From: Wenzhouxiangella marina
GTDB taxonomy: Bacteria > Pseudomonadota > Gammaproteobacteria > Xanthomonadales > Wenzhouxiangellaceae
Assembly: GCF_001187785.1 (NCBI RefSeq)
Contig: NZ_CP012154.1
Coordinates: forward strand, 2,784,501 to 2,848,500
Direction of reading: 5' to 3'
DNA length: 64,000 bases
Below the pieces are notes generated by a model. The model did no database searches. It saw only the letters and a program-made list of their open reading frames with translations, and was not told the DNA's origin. This document shows positions 1 through 11,761 of this stretch, one piece after another (position 1 is the first letter of the stretch; every line of letters begins with the position of its first letter). The position numbers were made by a program, and so were the translations under genes.

Positions 1-75
1 ATCCGACGCACACATCCCCACGCACCCACCCGGAACCGAACGAAGCCCATCGGCATCGCCGACCTAAACCGACAC
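1..75. repeat. Degenerate fragment of the large tandem repeat family
   Basis: The stretch shows the order CCGACgCACACATC, then CCGG, then CCGAACGAAGCC, then ATCG. The same order is found inside every unit of the arrays at 21.5-22.6, 24.0-24.8 and 28.6-31.3 kb (for example around 28797-28850). It stops 1 base before the stop codon of the phosphopantetheinyl transferase gene. It is probably the edge of another array lying outside the window. Confidence 0.55.
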
Positions 76-789
76 CTACCCCTTCGAGGTCTGCAGCCAG
101 TAGCAGCTCAAGTCCAGATCCTGGCCCGTCGGGATGGCCAGGTGGCCCAGGAGGCCGGCGGGCCAATCGGGCTTCAACAACTGCCACGCCTGCGGCCAAT
201 CCTCGGGCAGCTGGCGGATCTCGGTGGGTTCGCAGTCGAGTTCGATCTTGCCGAGGCTGCCGGCCAGGCCACAGCCGACGGCCTTGACCAGGGCTTCGCG
301 CGCGGTCCACTGGTTGAGAAAGCAGGACGAACGCTCGGGCTCGTCTAGCTGATCGATTCGCTCGCAGTCCGGGCCGCTGAAGTAGCGCCGGGCCAGGTCA
401 CCGGCACGGCGCATTTCGCGCTCGGCCTCGATGTCCACGCCCACCTCCTGATCGCGAACCAGGCCGATGGCCAGCCAGCGATCGGAATGCGAGACGTTGA
501 AACTCAGGCCACTGTCCTCATGAACGCCCCCGAGGCGCGGTTTGTCGTTGCGGTCGGACTGGATGACCTGGACATCCTTGCCCGGCAGGCCCAGGTAGCT
601 GCCCAGCAGCAGACGCAACACGAAGCGCTGCTGGATGCGACGCTTGAGCACGCGCTCCTTGCGCGTCAGCCCGGAAGGCCCGGCCTCCAGGGGCAGCTCG
701 TCGAGATCGGTCAGCCAGAGATGGACCTGCCCGGCCCGCGGCAGAGCCCGGCGACGAAGCGGCAGGGGCACGGACTGCCAGCGCCTCAT
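76..789 (-). CDS. Sfp-type 4'-phosphopantetheinyl transferase
   Basis: A 237-residue protein that should transfer the 4'-phosphopantetheine arm of CoA to a conserved serine of carrier proteins (acyl, peptidyl or polyketide carriers) in the cytoplasm. Visible family motifs are FNVSHS near residue 97, GVDIE near 116 (Mg-binding Asp and Glu), and WTAREALVKA near 162, which is the W-x3-K/R-E-A-x2-K signature with Arg in place of the usual Lys. The length fits the Sfp/EntD class rather than the short AcpS class. I chose the ATG at 789 because it overlaps the stop of the upstream Nudix gene as ATGA; the longer open frame to 858 lies inside that gene. The carrier protein target cannot be told from this window. 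Confidence 0.88.
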   Translation of the reverse strand: MRRWQSVPLPLRRRALPRAGQVHLWLTDLDELPLEAGPSGLTRKERVLKRRIQQRFVLRLLLGSYLGLPGKDVQVIQSDRNDKPRLGGVHEDSGLSFNVSHSDRWLAIGLVRDQEVGVDIEAEREMRRAGDLARRYFSGPDCERIDQLDEPERSSCFLNQWTAREALVKAVGCGLAGSLGKIELDCEPTEIRQLPEDWPQAWQLLKPDWPAGLLGHLAIPTGQDLDLSCYWLQTSKG

Positions 790-1715
790 GGCTCGGCCTT
801 CCAGACCCGAGCCACGCCGAAGGCGCCGTGCGACCTCGCCGTCTCCAGGTCCTCGCATTCCGAAGCCAGCACGGGCAGCGGCGACTGGGCAACTCGGGCT
901 TCGAAGTCGCCCCAGCCTGCCTCCACCGGCAGACAGATCAGATCGGCGTCGATCTCGCCGGCCTGCTCGAGCTCGGCCGCAGTTCTGACCGCCACCACGA
1001 CCAGACGATCATGCGGCAGTGGACGCGCCTCGAGCGAATTCAGGACGCCTGAACTCAGGCACACCCCATCGGCGCCCAGGCGCTCGGCCAGAGCCGGTTC
1101 GCCGTTGAGCAGCCAGCGCGCGCCAGCGCGCCGAGCCAGCTCACCACAGCGGCCAGCCACGGATTCCAGAAGGGCGGGATCGACACGATCGGCATTCAGT
1201 TCGAGGAAACGCTGGCCCGCGTCCAGACGCGCCTGCCAGTCGCCCAGGAAGGCCTCACCGGAATCGAAGGCATCGAAGCCCGGATCCCGCAGAAAGCACG
1301 GTTGGAGATCGAGGACCTGCAGCATCGGACGGTCGGCCGCCGGCATCGGCAGGCGGCGGGCGTCGGTCAGGGAATACCAGTCGACCGCCTGGCCCTCCCG
1401 GCCGTGCGCTTCCCCATGCCAGGCATCCACCGTCCGGATCAGCAGGCGGACGGTCTTGCCGGGATAGTGATGGGTCAGGCTGAGCAGGGGCTCGGAGTGA
1501 TCGACCTCGATACCCAGCTCCTCGTGCAGCTCACGCACCAGGGCCTGATGCGGCGATTCGCCGGGCTCGCACTTGCCCCCGGGAAACTCCCAGAGGCCGG
1601 CCAGATGCTTGCCTTCCGGCCGTCGGGCCAACAGCATGCGGCCGCGCTCGTCGCGAATCACGGCCGCGGCGACGAGCACTTCGGCACGCGCCATGGGCTC
1701 AGGCAGGGAACTCAT
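786..1715 (-). CDS. mutT: MutT-type Nudix hydrolase with C-terminal thiamine-phosphate-synthase-like domain
   Basis: A 309-residue protein. The N-terminal 130 residues are a Nudix domain: the box G-x5-E-x7-REL-x-EELGI starts in GGKCEPGES near residue 47. This is the MutT class, which cleaves 8-oxo-dGTP to the monophosphate and prevents A:T to C:G transversions. The rest resembles the TIM-barrel TMP-synthase-like domain that is fused to MutT in many gammaproteobacteria, but the usual thiamine-pyrophosphate-binding segments are degenerate (LVVVAVRT replaces the G-x-S-x-H type segment), so catalysis by that half is unlikely. It lies 48 bases after secA, the common place for mutT. The ATG at 1715 is the first start; an ATG at 1694 (MARAEVL) is an alternative. 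Confidence 0.88.
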   Translation of the reverse strand: MSSLPEPMARAEVLVAAAVIRDERGRMLLARRPEGKHLAGLWEFPGGKCEPGESPHQALVRELHEELGIEVDHSEPLLSLTHHYPGKTVRLLIRTVDAWHGEAHGREGQAVDWYSLTDARRLPMPAADRPMLQVLDLQPCFLRDPGFDAFDSGEAFLGDWQARLDAGQRFLELNADRVDPALLESVAGRCGELARRAGARWLLNGEPALAERLGADGVCLSSGVLNSLEARPLPHDRLVVVAVRTAAELEQAGEIDADLICLPVEAGWGDFEARVAQSPLPVLASECEDLETARSHGAFGVARVWKAEP

Positions 1716-1763
1716 CGCCGGGCCGGACGAGCCGACTCGCAGTCGAGTTCAGGCAAGCGGGCT

Positions 1764-4481
<2,718 letters not shown>

Positions 4482-4654
4482 GCAGAATCCGGTCGCAAAG
4501 CGCTCGACGATGATCTAGATTGAAGAATTCAACTTGGGGACGGACAGAGGCGGCCGCAAGCGGTCAGCCAAACATTGTAACGGAAGCCCGAGGGCCACTG
4601 CAGACCGCGACAGGAACCGCCCCGAGCCTTCGCTTTCCGATACCATCGTCAGGC

Positions 4655-4963
4655 ATGAAGGATCGTCCCGAACGAAGTGCCGTCGAGGTGGCCAGCGGTG
4701 ACCGCCGCCTGAGCGCCCTGCTGCGGGCGGCACAAGCCTATGAGTCGCTGGATCAACGCGTGCAACCGGTGCTCAGCCCGATGTGCCGAGGGCATGTCCG
4801 CGTGGCCTGCGTGGAAGACGGCTGCCTGGTACTCGCGGCCGAGTCGCCGACCTGGGCGGCCCGCGCCCGGCTGGAAGCGGAAAACTGCCTCGATGCGGCG
4901 CGCCAGATCTGGCCGCGACCGATCGATTCCGTTCGGGTGGTGGTGCTCAGGCCGGCGGCCTGA
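4655..4963 (+). CDS. dciA: DciA-type replicative helicase loader (DUF721)
   Basis: A 102-residue protein with the DUF721 fold: an N-terminal helix, then LDQRVQPVLSPMCRGHVRVACVEDGCLVLAAESPTWAARAR in pieces matching the KH-like core W-A-x-R-L-x-x-E pattern. DciA is the ancestral loader of DnaB in bacteria that lack DnaC. Its place between lpxC and secA is the standard place in Pseudomonas and relatives and supports the call. The start is the ATG at 4655; the open frame continues upstream to 4520, but the extra residues are low-complexity and not family-like. It converges on lpxC with a 39-base gap. The short length without a long C-terminal tail is usual for gammaproteobacterial copies. Confidence 0.82.
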   Translation: MKDRPERSAVEVASGDRRLSALLRAAQAYESLDQRVQPVLSPMCRGHVRVACVEDGCLVLAAESPTWAARARLEAENCLDAARQIWPRPIDSVRVVVLRPAA

Positions 4964-5002
4964 GCGAGGCAAGGCCGGGATCGGACCCGGCCGGTCGAGC
5001 AA

Positions 5003-5914
5003 TCAGATGGCCTGGGCCGGCTGCACGTAGGAGATCGGCGCGCGGCCGTCGTCCTGGTAGGTCACCTCTTCCCAGGCGCTGGCGTCGGCCAGCAGGGTAC
5101 GCAGGAGCTGGTTGTTGAGCTCATGCCCCGACTTGTAGCCGGTGAAGGTGCCGATGGGGTTGCGACCCATCAGATACAGATCGCCGATGGCGTCCAGCAC
5201 CTTGTGCTTGACGAACTCGTCCTCGTAGCGAAGACCGTTTTCGTTGAGCACCCGATAGTCATCGAGCACCACGGCATTGTCGAGGCTGCCGCCCAGCACC
5301 AGGTTGCGCTGGCGCAGGTACTCGATGTCGCGCATGAATCCGAAGGTCCGCGCGCGGGCGATTTCCTTCAGATAGGAGGTCGTCGAGAAGTCCATGTCGC
5401 AGTGGCAGGAACCACTGCGGATGACCGGATGGTCGAAATCGATGGTGAAATTGACGCGGAAACCGTCGAAGGGCTCGAAACGAACCCACTTGTCGCCGTC
5501 GCTGACTTCGATCGTCTTGCGCACGCGCAGGAAGCGCTTGGGCGCGCTCTGCTCGGCGATGCCCGCCGACTGGATCAGGAAGGCGAAGGGACCGGCACTG
5601 CCGTCCATGATCGGCACTTCCGAGGCGGTCAGATCCACATAGATGTTGTCGATGCCCAGACCGGCCAGGGCCGACATCAGGTGCTCGATCGTGGCCACGC
5701 GGACGCCGTCCTGGATCATCGTGGTCGACAGGGCGGTGTCACCGACCTTGTGCGGGTCGGCCTTGATCTCCACCACCGGGTCGAGATCGACGCGACGGAA
5801 GATGATGCCCGCATTGACCGGGGCCGGACGCAGGGTCATGACGACCTTCTCGCCGGTGTGCATACCCACACCGGTGGCCCGGATCACGTTCTTGAGAGTT
5901 CGCTGCTTGATCAA
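5003..5914 (-). CDS. lpxC: UDP-3-O-acyl-N-acetylglucosamine deacetylase LpxC
   Basis: A 303-residue zinc enzyme for the committed step of lipid A synthesis. Zinc and catalytic residues are visible: TIEHLMSAL (His about 79), [11 protein letters not shown] (His about 237, Asp about 241) and SGHELNNQ (His about 264). I placed the start at TTG 5914 because it gives IKQRTLKN directly after the initiator, the same N-terminus as E. coli LpxC, and a family-typical 303 residues. No ATG or GTG lies nearby; the open frame runs on to 6019 with unrelated sequence. An AGG lies about 11 bases upstream of the TTG. The weak start codon is in keeping with an enzyme whose level is kept low, but that is inference. 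Confidence 0.96.
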   Translation of the reverse strand: MIKQRTLKNVIRATGVGMHTGEKVVMTLRPAPVNAGIIFRRVDLDPVVEIKADPHKVGDTALSTTMIQDGVRVATIEHLMSALAGLGIDNIYVDLTASEVPIMDGSAGPFAFLIQSAGIAEQSAPKRFLRVRKTIEVSDGDKWVRFEPFDGFRVNFTIDFDHPVIRSGSCHCDMDFSTTSYLKEIARARTFGFMRDIEYLRQRNLVLGGSLDNAVVLDDYRVLNENGLRYEDEFVKHKVLDAIGDLYLMGRNPIGTFTGYKSGHELNNQLLRTLLADASAWEEVTYQDDGRAPISYVQPAQAI

Positions 5915-6060
5915 GGTCTGTAACCTGTCTGTGACAATGCGCCGGCGTAGGGTAGCACAACGAACGTGGCGAAAAAGCCCTTTTTCGTTGTTTTGGCAAC
6001 AAGTGTTGCCCCGGCGCAACAGACTCTGTCATTCAGACGTCATCCGAAGCGCCGAAGGCA

Positions 6061-6104
6061 ACGGCGCAGCGCCGCCGATGGCGAGCGCGGCGGCGCTGTG
6101 CCGT
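6061..6104 (-). terminator. Strong GC hairpin between ftsZ and lpxC
   Basis: CAGCGCCGCC (6067-6076) pairs with GGCGGCGCTG (6089-6098) around a 12-base loop. ACGG (6061-6064) and CCGT (6101-6104) extend the stem across a small internal bulge. No T-run follows on the minus strand, so it is not a classical intrinsic terminator. It could attenuate read-through from ftsZ into lpxC or protect the ftsZ transcript end. Confidence 0.4.
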
Positions 6105-6166
6105 CTCCAGACCTTGGACCCGCCCCGGCCCGGATCATTCCATCCGGGTGACGGGGAACTCGGCGA

Positions 6167-7324
6167 TCAGTCGGCCTGATTACGCAGGAAGGCCGGGATG
6201 TCCAGGTAGTCCATTTCCTTCTGTTCACCGAACAGCTTGCCGCTCTCGCGGCGGTCGTCCTTGCGCTCGTTGCGGGATTCGCTGTCCTCGGTGGCACGGA
6301 AGGCCGGACGGTTGTCGGTGCCGGTACGCACGACCTTCATCGGGCGCTGCTGCTCCTTGGGCTTCTGTTCGCCCAGGCCGGTGGCGACCACGGTGACGCG
6401 GATGTCGTCGGTCATCTCGGAATCGATCACCGTACCGATCACGACCGTGGCGTCCTCGCTGGCCAGATCGGCGATGGTCGTGCCGACTTCCTCGAACTCC
6501 TTCATGGTCATGTTCATGCCCGCCGTGACGTTGACCAGGATGCCGCAGGCACCATTGAGGTTGACGTCCTCGAGCAGCGGCGAACCGATGGCCGACTGGG
6601 CCGCCAGCAGGGCGCGATCTTCGCCACTGGCCGTGCCGGAGCCCATCATCGCCATGCCCATTTCGCTCATCACCGTGCGCACGTCGGCAAAGTCGACGTT
6701 GATCAGGCCCGGACGGGTGATCAGCTCGGCGATGCCCTGGACCGCGCCGGACAAGACCTGGTTGGCCGACTTGAAGGCGTTGAGCAGGGAAATCTCCGAG
6801 CCCAGCACGCTCAACAGCTTGGCGTTCGGGATGGTGATCAGGGAGTCGACGTGATGGCCCAGTTCATCGATGCCCTGCTGGGCCACGGCCAGACGGCGCT
6901 GGCCCTCGAAGGGGAAGGGCTTGGTCACCACGGCCACGGTCAGAATGCCCATGTCCTTGGCGATCTGGGCGACGACCGGCGCAGCGCCGGTCCCGGTACC
7001 ACCGCCCATCCCGGCAGTGATGAAGACCATGTCCGAACCGGACAGCATCTCGCTGACCCGCTCGCGGTCCTCGAGCGCGGCCTGACGGCCGACTTCCGGG
7101 TTGGCACCGGCACCCAGACCCTTGGTCACACCCGAGCCGATCTGCAGGGTGGACTTGCCCGAGAAATTGCGCAGGGCCTGTGCGTCGGTGTTGACGCAGA
7201 TGAACTCGACGCCCTCGATGGCCGATTCGACCATCTGGTTGACGGCGTTGCCGCCGCCACCGCCGATACCGACGACCTTGATGGTCGCTCCCGGGGTGTA
7301 GTTTTCGATCAATTCAAAAGGCAT
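6167..7324 (-). CDS. ftsZ: Cell division tubulin FtsZ
   Basis: A 385-residue GTPase that polymerises into the Z ring. The GTP-binding glycine loop [12 protein letters not shown] is near residue 104, the N-terminal nucleotide site is [13 protein letters not shown] near 19, and the T7 loop region NVDFADVRT is near 206. The last residues, [14 protein letters not shown], are the conserved C-terminal peptide that binds FtsA and ZipA. The linker before it is charged ([11 protein letters not shown]). An unusually good ribosome binding site, AAGGAGAT, lies 6 bases upstream of the ATG, consistent with the high cellular level of FtsZ. It is separated from ftsA by a 142-base gap, the largest within the cluster, which may hold an extra promoter as it does in E. 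coli. Confidence 0.98.
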   Translation of the reverse strand: MPFELIENYTPGATIKVVGIGGGGGNAVNQMVESAIEGVEFICVNTDAQALRNFSGKSTLQIGSGVTKGLGAGANPEVGRQAALEDRERVSEMLSGSDMVFITAGMGGGTGTGAAPVVAQIAKDMGILTVAVVTKPFPFEGQRRLAVAQQGIDELGHHVDSLITIPNAKLLSVLGSEISLLNAFKSANQVLSGAVQGIAELITRPGLINVDFADVRTVMSEMGMAMMGSGTASGEDRALLAAQSAIGSPLLEDVNLNGACGILVNVTAGMNMTMKEFEEVGTTIADLASEDATVVIGTVIDSEMTDDIRVTVVATGLGEQKPKEQQRPMKVVRTGTDNRPAFRATEDSESRNERKDDRRESGKLFGEQKEMDYLDIPAFLRNQAD

Positions 7325-7466
7325 GTTGGATCTCCTTACAAGCTCGCCATATCAACAACAACCATCGAACCGAACGGGTCGACGGCATGGGCCTTCTTGG
7401 TGGGCCCTTGTGCCGCCGCCCTGCAACGGTCCGAATCTCGATGGGAAGAGGTCTGATGCATTTCGC

Positions 7467-8696
7467 TCAGAACTCCCCCTGAAACCAGTGTTTGATGCGC
7501 TCCCACAGGCTTTCCCCACCCCGCCCCAGCGGCGTGCGGTGCCGCCCGTCGGCACGCGATCCATAGATCAGCAGCCCCACGCCGGTGGCGTAGATCTGGT
7601 TGCTGACCACTTCCGACAGGCCGGTCACGCCCTGGGGAGTCCCCAGGCGCACCGGCATGTGCAGAATCTCCTCGGCCAGTTCGACCACTCCTTCCATCTT
7701 CGCGCCGCCTCCGGTCAGAACCAGACCGGCCGGAATCATCGATTCGAAGCCGGACTGACGCAGCTGCTTGTGGACGTGGTCGAACAGTTCGCGATAGCGC
7801 GCCTCCACCACCTGGGCCAGGGTCTGGCGCTCGAGGCGGCGGGGGTCGCGATTGCCCACGCTGGGCACCTGGATGGTCTCGTCGCTCGACACCATCTGCT
7901 CCAGGGCGCAGGCGTACTTGATCTTGATTTCCTCGGCGTGCACGGTCGGCGTGCGCAGGGCCACGGCGATGTCATTGGTGACCAGGTCGCCGGCGATCGG
8001 GATGCAGGTCGTGTGGCGGATCGCGCCTTCGGTGAACACCGCCACGTCCGTCGTGCCCGCGCCGATATCGACCAGGGCGATGCCGAGATCGCGCTCGTCG
8101 TCGCTGAGCACGGCGTGGCTGGAAGCCAGCTGCTGCAGGATCAGATCGTCGACCTGCAGGCCGCAGCGGGCCACGCACTTGGTGACGTTCTGGACCGCAC
8201 TGACCGCCGCCGTGACCAGATGCACGCGCGCCTCCAGGCGCACGCCCGACATGCCCACCGGCTGGCGGATGCCATCGGTGGAGTCGATGACGTATTCCTG
8301 CGGCAGCACGTGCAGGATGCGCTGATCGGCCGGCACGGCCACGGCACGGGCGGACTCGAGCACGCGCTCGACGTCGCCATCGACCACTTCCTTGTCGCGA
8401 ATGGCCACCGCCCCGTGCGAGTTCAGCGAGCGCACGTGGCTACCGGCGATGCCGGCAAAGACCGAATGAATCTCGCAGTCGGCCATCAGCTCGGCCTCCT
8501 CGACCGCGCGCTGGATCGACTGCTCGGTGGATTCGATGTCCACCACGACGCCGCGCTTGAGGCCGCGCGAGGGGTGCGAGCCCAGGCCGATCACCTCGAC
8601 CTGACCGTCGGCCTGGATCTCGCCGACGATGGCGACGATCTTGCTGGTGCCGATGTCCAGGCCGACGACCAGCGATTTCTCGGGGCGCTTAGCCAT
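7467..8696 (-). CDS. ftsA: Actin-like cell division protein FtsA
   Basis: A 409-residue membrane-attached actin homologue that anchors FtsZ filaments and recruits later division proteins. The phosphate-1 loop GLDIGTSKI is near residue 12, the second phosphate loop VDIGAGTTDV near 205, and the adenosine motif VLTGGGAKM near 335. The C-terminal amphipathic helix SLWERIKHWFQGEF is the membrane target. The true start is the ATG at 8696 (MAKRPEKS), overlapping the ftsQ stop by 8 bases; the open frame extends further but only through ftsQ sequence. Confidence 0.97.
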   Translation of the reverse strand: MAKRPEKSLVVGLDIGTSKIVAIVGEIQADGQVEVIGLGSHPSRGLKRGVVVDIESTEQSIQRAVEEAELMADCEIHSVFAGIAGSHVRSLNSHGAVAIRDKEVVDGDVERVLESARAVAVPADQRILHVLPQEYVIDSTDGIRQPVGMSGVRLEARVHLVTAAVSAVQNVTKCVARCGLQVDDLILQQLASSHAVLSDDERDLGIALVDIGAGTTDVAVFTEGAIRHTTCIPIAGDLVTNDIAVALRTPTVHAEEIKIKYACALEQMVSSDETIQVPSVGNRDPRRLERQTLAQVVEARYRELFDHVHKQLRQSGFESMIPAGLVLTGGGAKMEGVVELAEEILHMPVRLGTPQGVTGLSEVVSNQIYATGVGLLIYGSRADGRHRTPLGRGGESLWERIKHWFQGEF

Positions 8697-9441
8697 GCTG
8701 CTCGTCCTCCAGGGTCTCCGCGTGCTCGGCCCAGCGCACGGCCAGGCCATTGGTGTAGCGCAGGTCGACGCGTTCGGGCCGGCGCTCCGGCTCGGCCAGG
8801 TCGTCATGCACGGAAATGAAGCGGCTCAGACGCTCGCGCACCTGTTCACGCCCCAGCAGCAGCTCCAGGCCGGTGCCGAGACGAACGGTCCAGGCACCGC
8901 GCTCGTCGAGGTGCATCTGGCGGATATCCATGCCGATGCGACCGAGCTCGCGGCGCATCCACAGCCACTCCTGCAGCACGTCCTGGCGGCGATTCTCCGG
9001 CCCGCTCAGGCGAGCCAGGCCCTGCATGTTCTGGCTGCCGGTGACCGTGAACACTTCACCCCGGTCACTGAACAGGCTGGATTCGTTCCAGCGCGCGACG
9101 GGCTGATGCTCGCGGATATGAATCCGCAGGGCATCGGGCCAGTGGCGGCTGACCTCGGCCACCGCCACCCAGGGCAGGGCCTGGACCGACTCGCGGACCC
9201 GCTCCAGATCGGCCGAGAAGAATCCACGCGAGGCCGGCCCGGCGGCCGCCGCCCGGATCTGGCTGGCCGAGGTGCGCTGCAGCTCCCCCTCGACATCGAG
9301 CCAGTTGATCGGCCAGCGATCCGCGCCGATCAGACCCGAACGCAGCCACAGGGCGCCGAGCAGCACGCCGCCCAGCAGCACCAGGGTCGCCATCGTGGCC
9401 GGCCCGATCAGTCGTTCCGGCTGGTCGTCAGAATTCGCCAT
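8689..9441 (-). CDS. ftsQ: Cell division protein FtsQ
   Basis: A 250-residue bitopic inner-membrane protein of the divisome, linking FtsB/FtsL to the late proteins. It has a short cytoplasmic N-terminus, a single membrane segment near residues 17-38 (ATMATLVLLGGVLLGALWL), then a periplasmic POTRA domain (VEGELQRTSASQIRAAA onwards) and the FtsQ-specific domain with the GLELLLGREQVRERLSRF segment. Start ATG 9441 gives MANSDDQPERL; it lies 34 bases inside the ddl 3' end. The longer frame upstream is ddl shadow. Confidence 0.95.
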   Translation of the reverse strand: MANSDDQPERLIGPATMATLVLLGGVLLGALWLRSGLIGADRWPINWLDVEGELQRTSASQIRAAAAGPASRGFFSADLERVRESVQALPWVAVAEVSRHWPDALRIHIREHQPVARWNESSLFSDRGEVFTVTGSQNMQGLARLSGPENRRQDVLQEWLWMRRELGRIGMDIRQMHLDERGAWTVRLGTGLELLLGREQVRERLSRFISVHDDLAEPERRPERVDLRYTNGLAVRWAEHAETLEDEQHG

Positions 9442-10334
9442 ACCAGTTCCTCGAAATCGATTCCGGCGGCCTTCGCCGCCTTGGGCACCAGGGAGCTCTC
9501 GGTCATCCCCGGCGTCGTATTCACCTCCAGCAGCCACGGCTGCCCGTCGCCATCGAGCATCAGGTCGACGCGACCCCAGCCCGCCGCGCCGGTCACCGCA
9601 AAGGCTTCCATGCACAATTCGGCCAGCGAGCGCTCGCGCGCCTCATCCAGGCCACAGGGGCAGCGATAGCGGGTGTCGCCCGACTCGTACTTGGCCGCGT
9701 AGTCGTAGAACTTCCGGGTCGGCTCCAGGCCGATCAGCGGCAGCACCTCGCCATCGAGCACCGAGGCGGTGTATTCCTGGCCGACGATGCACTGCTCGAC
9801 CAGAACGGTGTCGTCGAACTCCAGCGCCGCGGCGATCGCGCCCGGCAGTTCACCCGCCTCGTCGACCCGGCTCATGCCGATGCTCGAGCCCTCGTGCGCC
9901 GGCTTGACGAACAGGGGCAGGCCCAGGGCCTGGAGGATCGATTCGGCTGCCTCGACCTCGCGTGCCACCTGCCAGCGCGGCGTGGGCAGACCGCAGGCCG
10001 CCCAGACGCGCTTGGTCTGCAGCTTGTCCATGGTCAGCGCCGAGCCGAGCACGCCCGAGCCGGTGACCGGGATCCCGTAGAGGCGCAGCGCACCCTGCAG
10101 GGCGCCATCCTCGCCGCCGCGACCGTGCAGCAGGTTGAAGACTCGGTCGTAGTGGCCCGCCGCGACCTGCTCGAGCAGGCGACGCGGCCCATCGACGACG
10201 CTGAACTGCACACCCAGGCGCTCCAGCGCGCCGGCCACGGCCTGGCCACCGCGCAAGGAGACTTCGCGCTCGGCGCTGTCACCGCCGACGACCAGGGCGA
10301 CGTGGCCCATGGATTGCGCGTCACGACGGGTCAT
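9408..10334 (-). CDS. ddl: D-alanine--D-alanine ligase
   Basis: A 308-residue ATP-grasp enzyme joining two D-alanines for the peptidoglycan stem. Key segments are GGDSAEREVSLRGG near residue 17, the HGRGGEDG loop near 70, the VKPAHEGSSIGMS ATP-grasp strand near 143, and LEVNTTPGMTESSLVP near 270 with the metal-binding Asn and Glu and the dipeptide-site Ser-Leu. The length fits DdlB. The start overlaps the murC stop as ATGA, and its 3' end overlaps ftsQ by 34 bases, so the two are probably translationally coupled. Confidence 0.97.
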   Translation of the reverse strand: MTRRDAQSMGHVALVVGGDSAEREVSLRGGQAVAGALERLGVQFSVVDGPRRLLEQVAAGHYDRVFNLLHGRGGEDGALQGALRLYGIPVTGSGVLGSALTMDKLQTKRVWAACGLPTPRWQVAREVEAAESILQALGLPLFVKPAHEGSSIGMSRVDEAGELPGAIAAALEFDDTVLVEQCIVGQEYTASVLDGEVLPLIGLEPTRKFYDYAAKYESGDTRYRCPCGLDEARERSLAELCMEAFAVTGAAGWGRVDLMLDGDGQPWLLEVNTTPGMTESSLVPKAAKAAGIDFEELVWRILTTSRND

Positions 10335-11761
10335 GCACTCACCTCCTGTTGCGCCTTGCGCAGGCGCGCGGCCAGCTGGCCGACGTCGCCGGCGCCCATG
10401 ACCAGCAGCAGATCACCGTCCCGGCAGATCTCGTCGAGGCGCTCGGGCACCTCATCGATGCCGGCGGCGCGCGCCAGCGGCAGTTCGTCACGCTCGAGCA
10501 CGGCTCGGGCCAATGCGTCGCTGTCGATGCCGGCGATCGGCGCCTCGCCGGCCGGATACAGGTCCAGCAGGACCAGGGCGTCGGCCTCGGCCAGCACGCG
10601 GGCAAAGGCGTCGAACTGATCCCGGGTCCGCGTGTAGCGGTGCGGCTGGAAGGCGAGCACCAGACGACGATCCGGCCAGCCGGCGCGCGCGGCACGAAGC
10701 ACGGCGTCCAGCTCGGTCGGGTGGTGTCCGTAGTCCTCGAAGGCCAGCACCTTGCCGCCACCGAATTCGAGTTCGCCGATGCGAGCGAAGCGCCGACCGA
10801 TGCCGCCGAACGCCGCCAGGCCACGGGCGATGTCGGCGGCGTCGATGCCCAGCTCCCAGGCGACGGCCGCCGCACCGAGGGCATTGAGCACATTGTGTCG
10901 ACCGGGCTGGACCAGGCTGACCGGCACGCCCTCTTCGGCACCCGGCAGCCAGAGCAGGAAGTCCATCCGCGGACCGGTCTGCGACAGGCCCGTGGCGCGC
11001 ACATCGGCGCCCTCACCGAAGCCGTAGGTGACGACGTTCCGCCCGACCTGACCGACCAGCTCGGCCACGTGCGGGTCGTCGAGGCACATGACGGCCACAC
11101 CGAAGAACGGCAGGTGGCCGAGAAATTCGAGAAAGGCGTGCTGCAGCACGTCGAAGCTGCCCTGGTAGGCGTCCAGGTGATCGCGATCGATGTTGGTGAT
11201 CACCGAGATCACGGGCTGGAGCTTCAGGAAGGAACCGTCACTCTCGTCGGCCTCGGCGACCAGGTAGCGGCCCTCGCCCAGGCGGGCGCTGGAACCGAAG
11301 GCGTTGACCAGACCTCCGACGATGAAGGTCGGGTCGAGCCCGGCCTCGGCCAGGATGCTGGCGATCAGCGAAGTCGTGGTGGTCTTGCCATGCGTGCCCG
11401 CCACGGCGATGCCCTGGCGGAAGCGCATCAGCTCACCGAGCATTTCGGCGCGCGCCACCACGGGAATGCGGCGCTCGCGCGCGGCCTGGATCTCGGGATT
11501 GTGCTCGGGTACGGCCCCGGAGACGACGACCACATCCGAGCCGTCCTGATTCTCGGCGCGATGGCCGATCCGGATCTCGGCCCCGCGCTGGCGCAGACGG
11601 GCCACGGTTTCGGACTCGTGCAGATCGGACCCGCTGACCTCGAACCCGAGGTTGATCAGCACCTCGGCGATGCCGCTCATGCCAGCACCACCGATGCCGA
11701 CGAAGTGGATCCGGCGGACGCGATGCATCAGATTCGGGGCCGGTCGGCCAGCGCGGCTCAT
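10331..11761 (-). CDS. murC: UDP-N-acetylmuramate--L-alanine ligase
   Basis: A 476-residue Mur ligase that adds L-Ala to UDP-MurNAc. The N-terminal Rossmann segment HFVGIGGAGMSGIAEVL (near residue 20) binds UDP-MurNAc, the P-loop GTHGKTTTTSL is near 121, and the C-terminal region has the DYGHHPTE motif near 350 typical of MurC. It starts with an ATGA overlap at the murG stop and ends with an ATGA overlap at ddl. The separate murB found in some clusters between murC and ddl is not present. Confidence 0.97.
   Translation of the reverse strand: MSRAGRPAPNLMHRVRRIHFVGIGGAGMSGIAEVLINLGFEVSGSDLHESETVARLRQRGAEIRIGHRAENQDGSDVVVVSGAVPEHNPEIQAARERRIPVVARAEMLGELMRFRQGIAVAGTHGKTTTTSLIASILAEAGLDPTFIVGGLVNAFGSSARLGEGRYLVAEADESDGSFLKLQPVISVITNIDRDHLDAYQGSFDVLQHAFLEFLGHLPFFGVAVMCLDDPHVAELVGQVGRNVVTYGFGEGADVRATGLSQTGPRMDFLLWLPGAEEGVPVSLVQPGRHNVLNALGAAAVAWELGIDAADIARGLAAFGGIGRRFARIGELEFGGGKVLAFEDYGHHPTELDAVLRAARAGWPDRRLVLAFQPHRYTRTRDQFDAFARVLAEADALVLLDLYPAGEAPIAGIDSDALARAVLERDELPLARAAGIDEVPERLDEICRDGDLLLVMGAGDVGQLAARLRKAQQEVSA

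Noticed and set aside
8689-10334. Gene overlaps between ddl, ftsQ and ftsA as evidence of fusion or error
   Set aside because: Overlaps of 4-34 bases are normal in dcw operons and every reading frame is intact.
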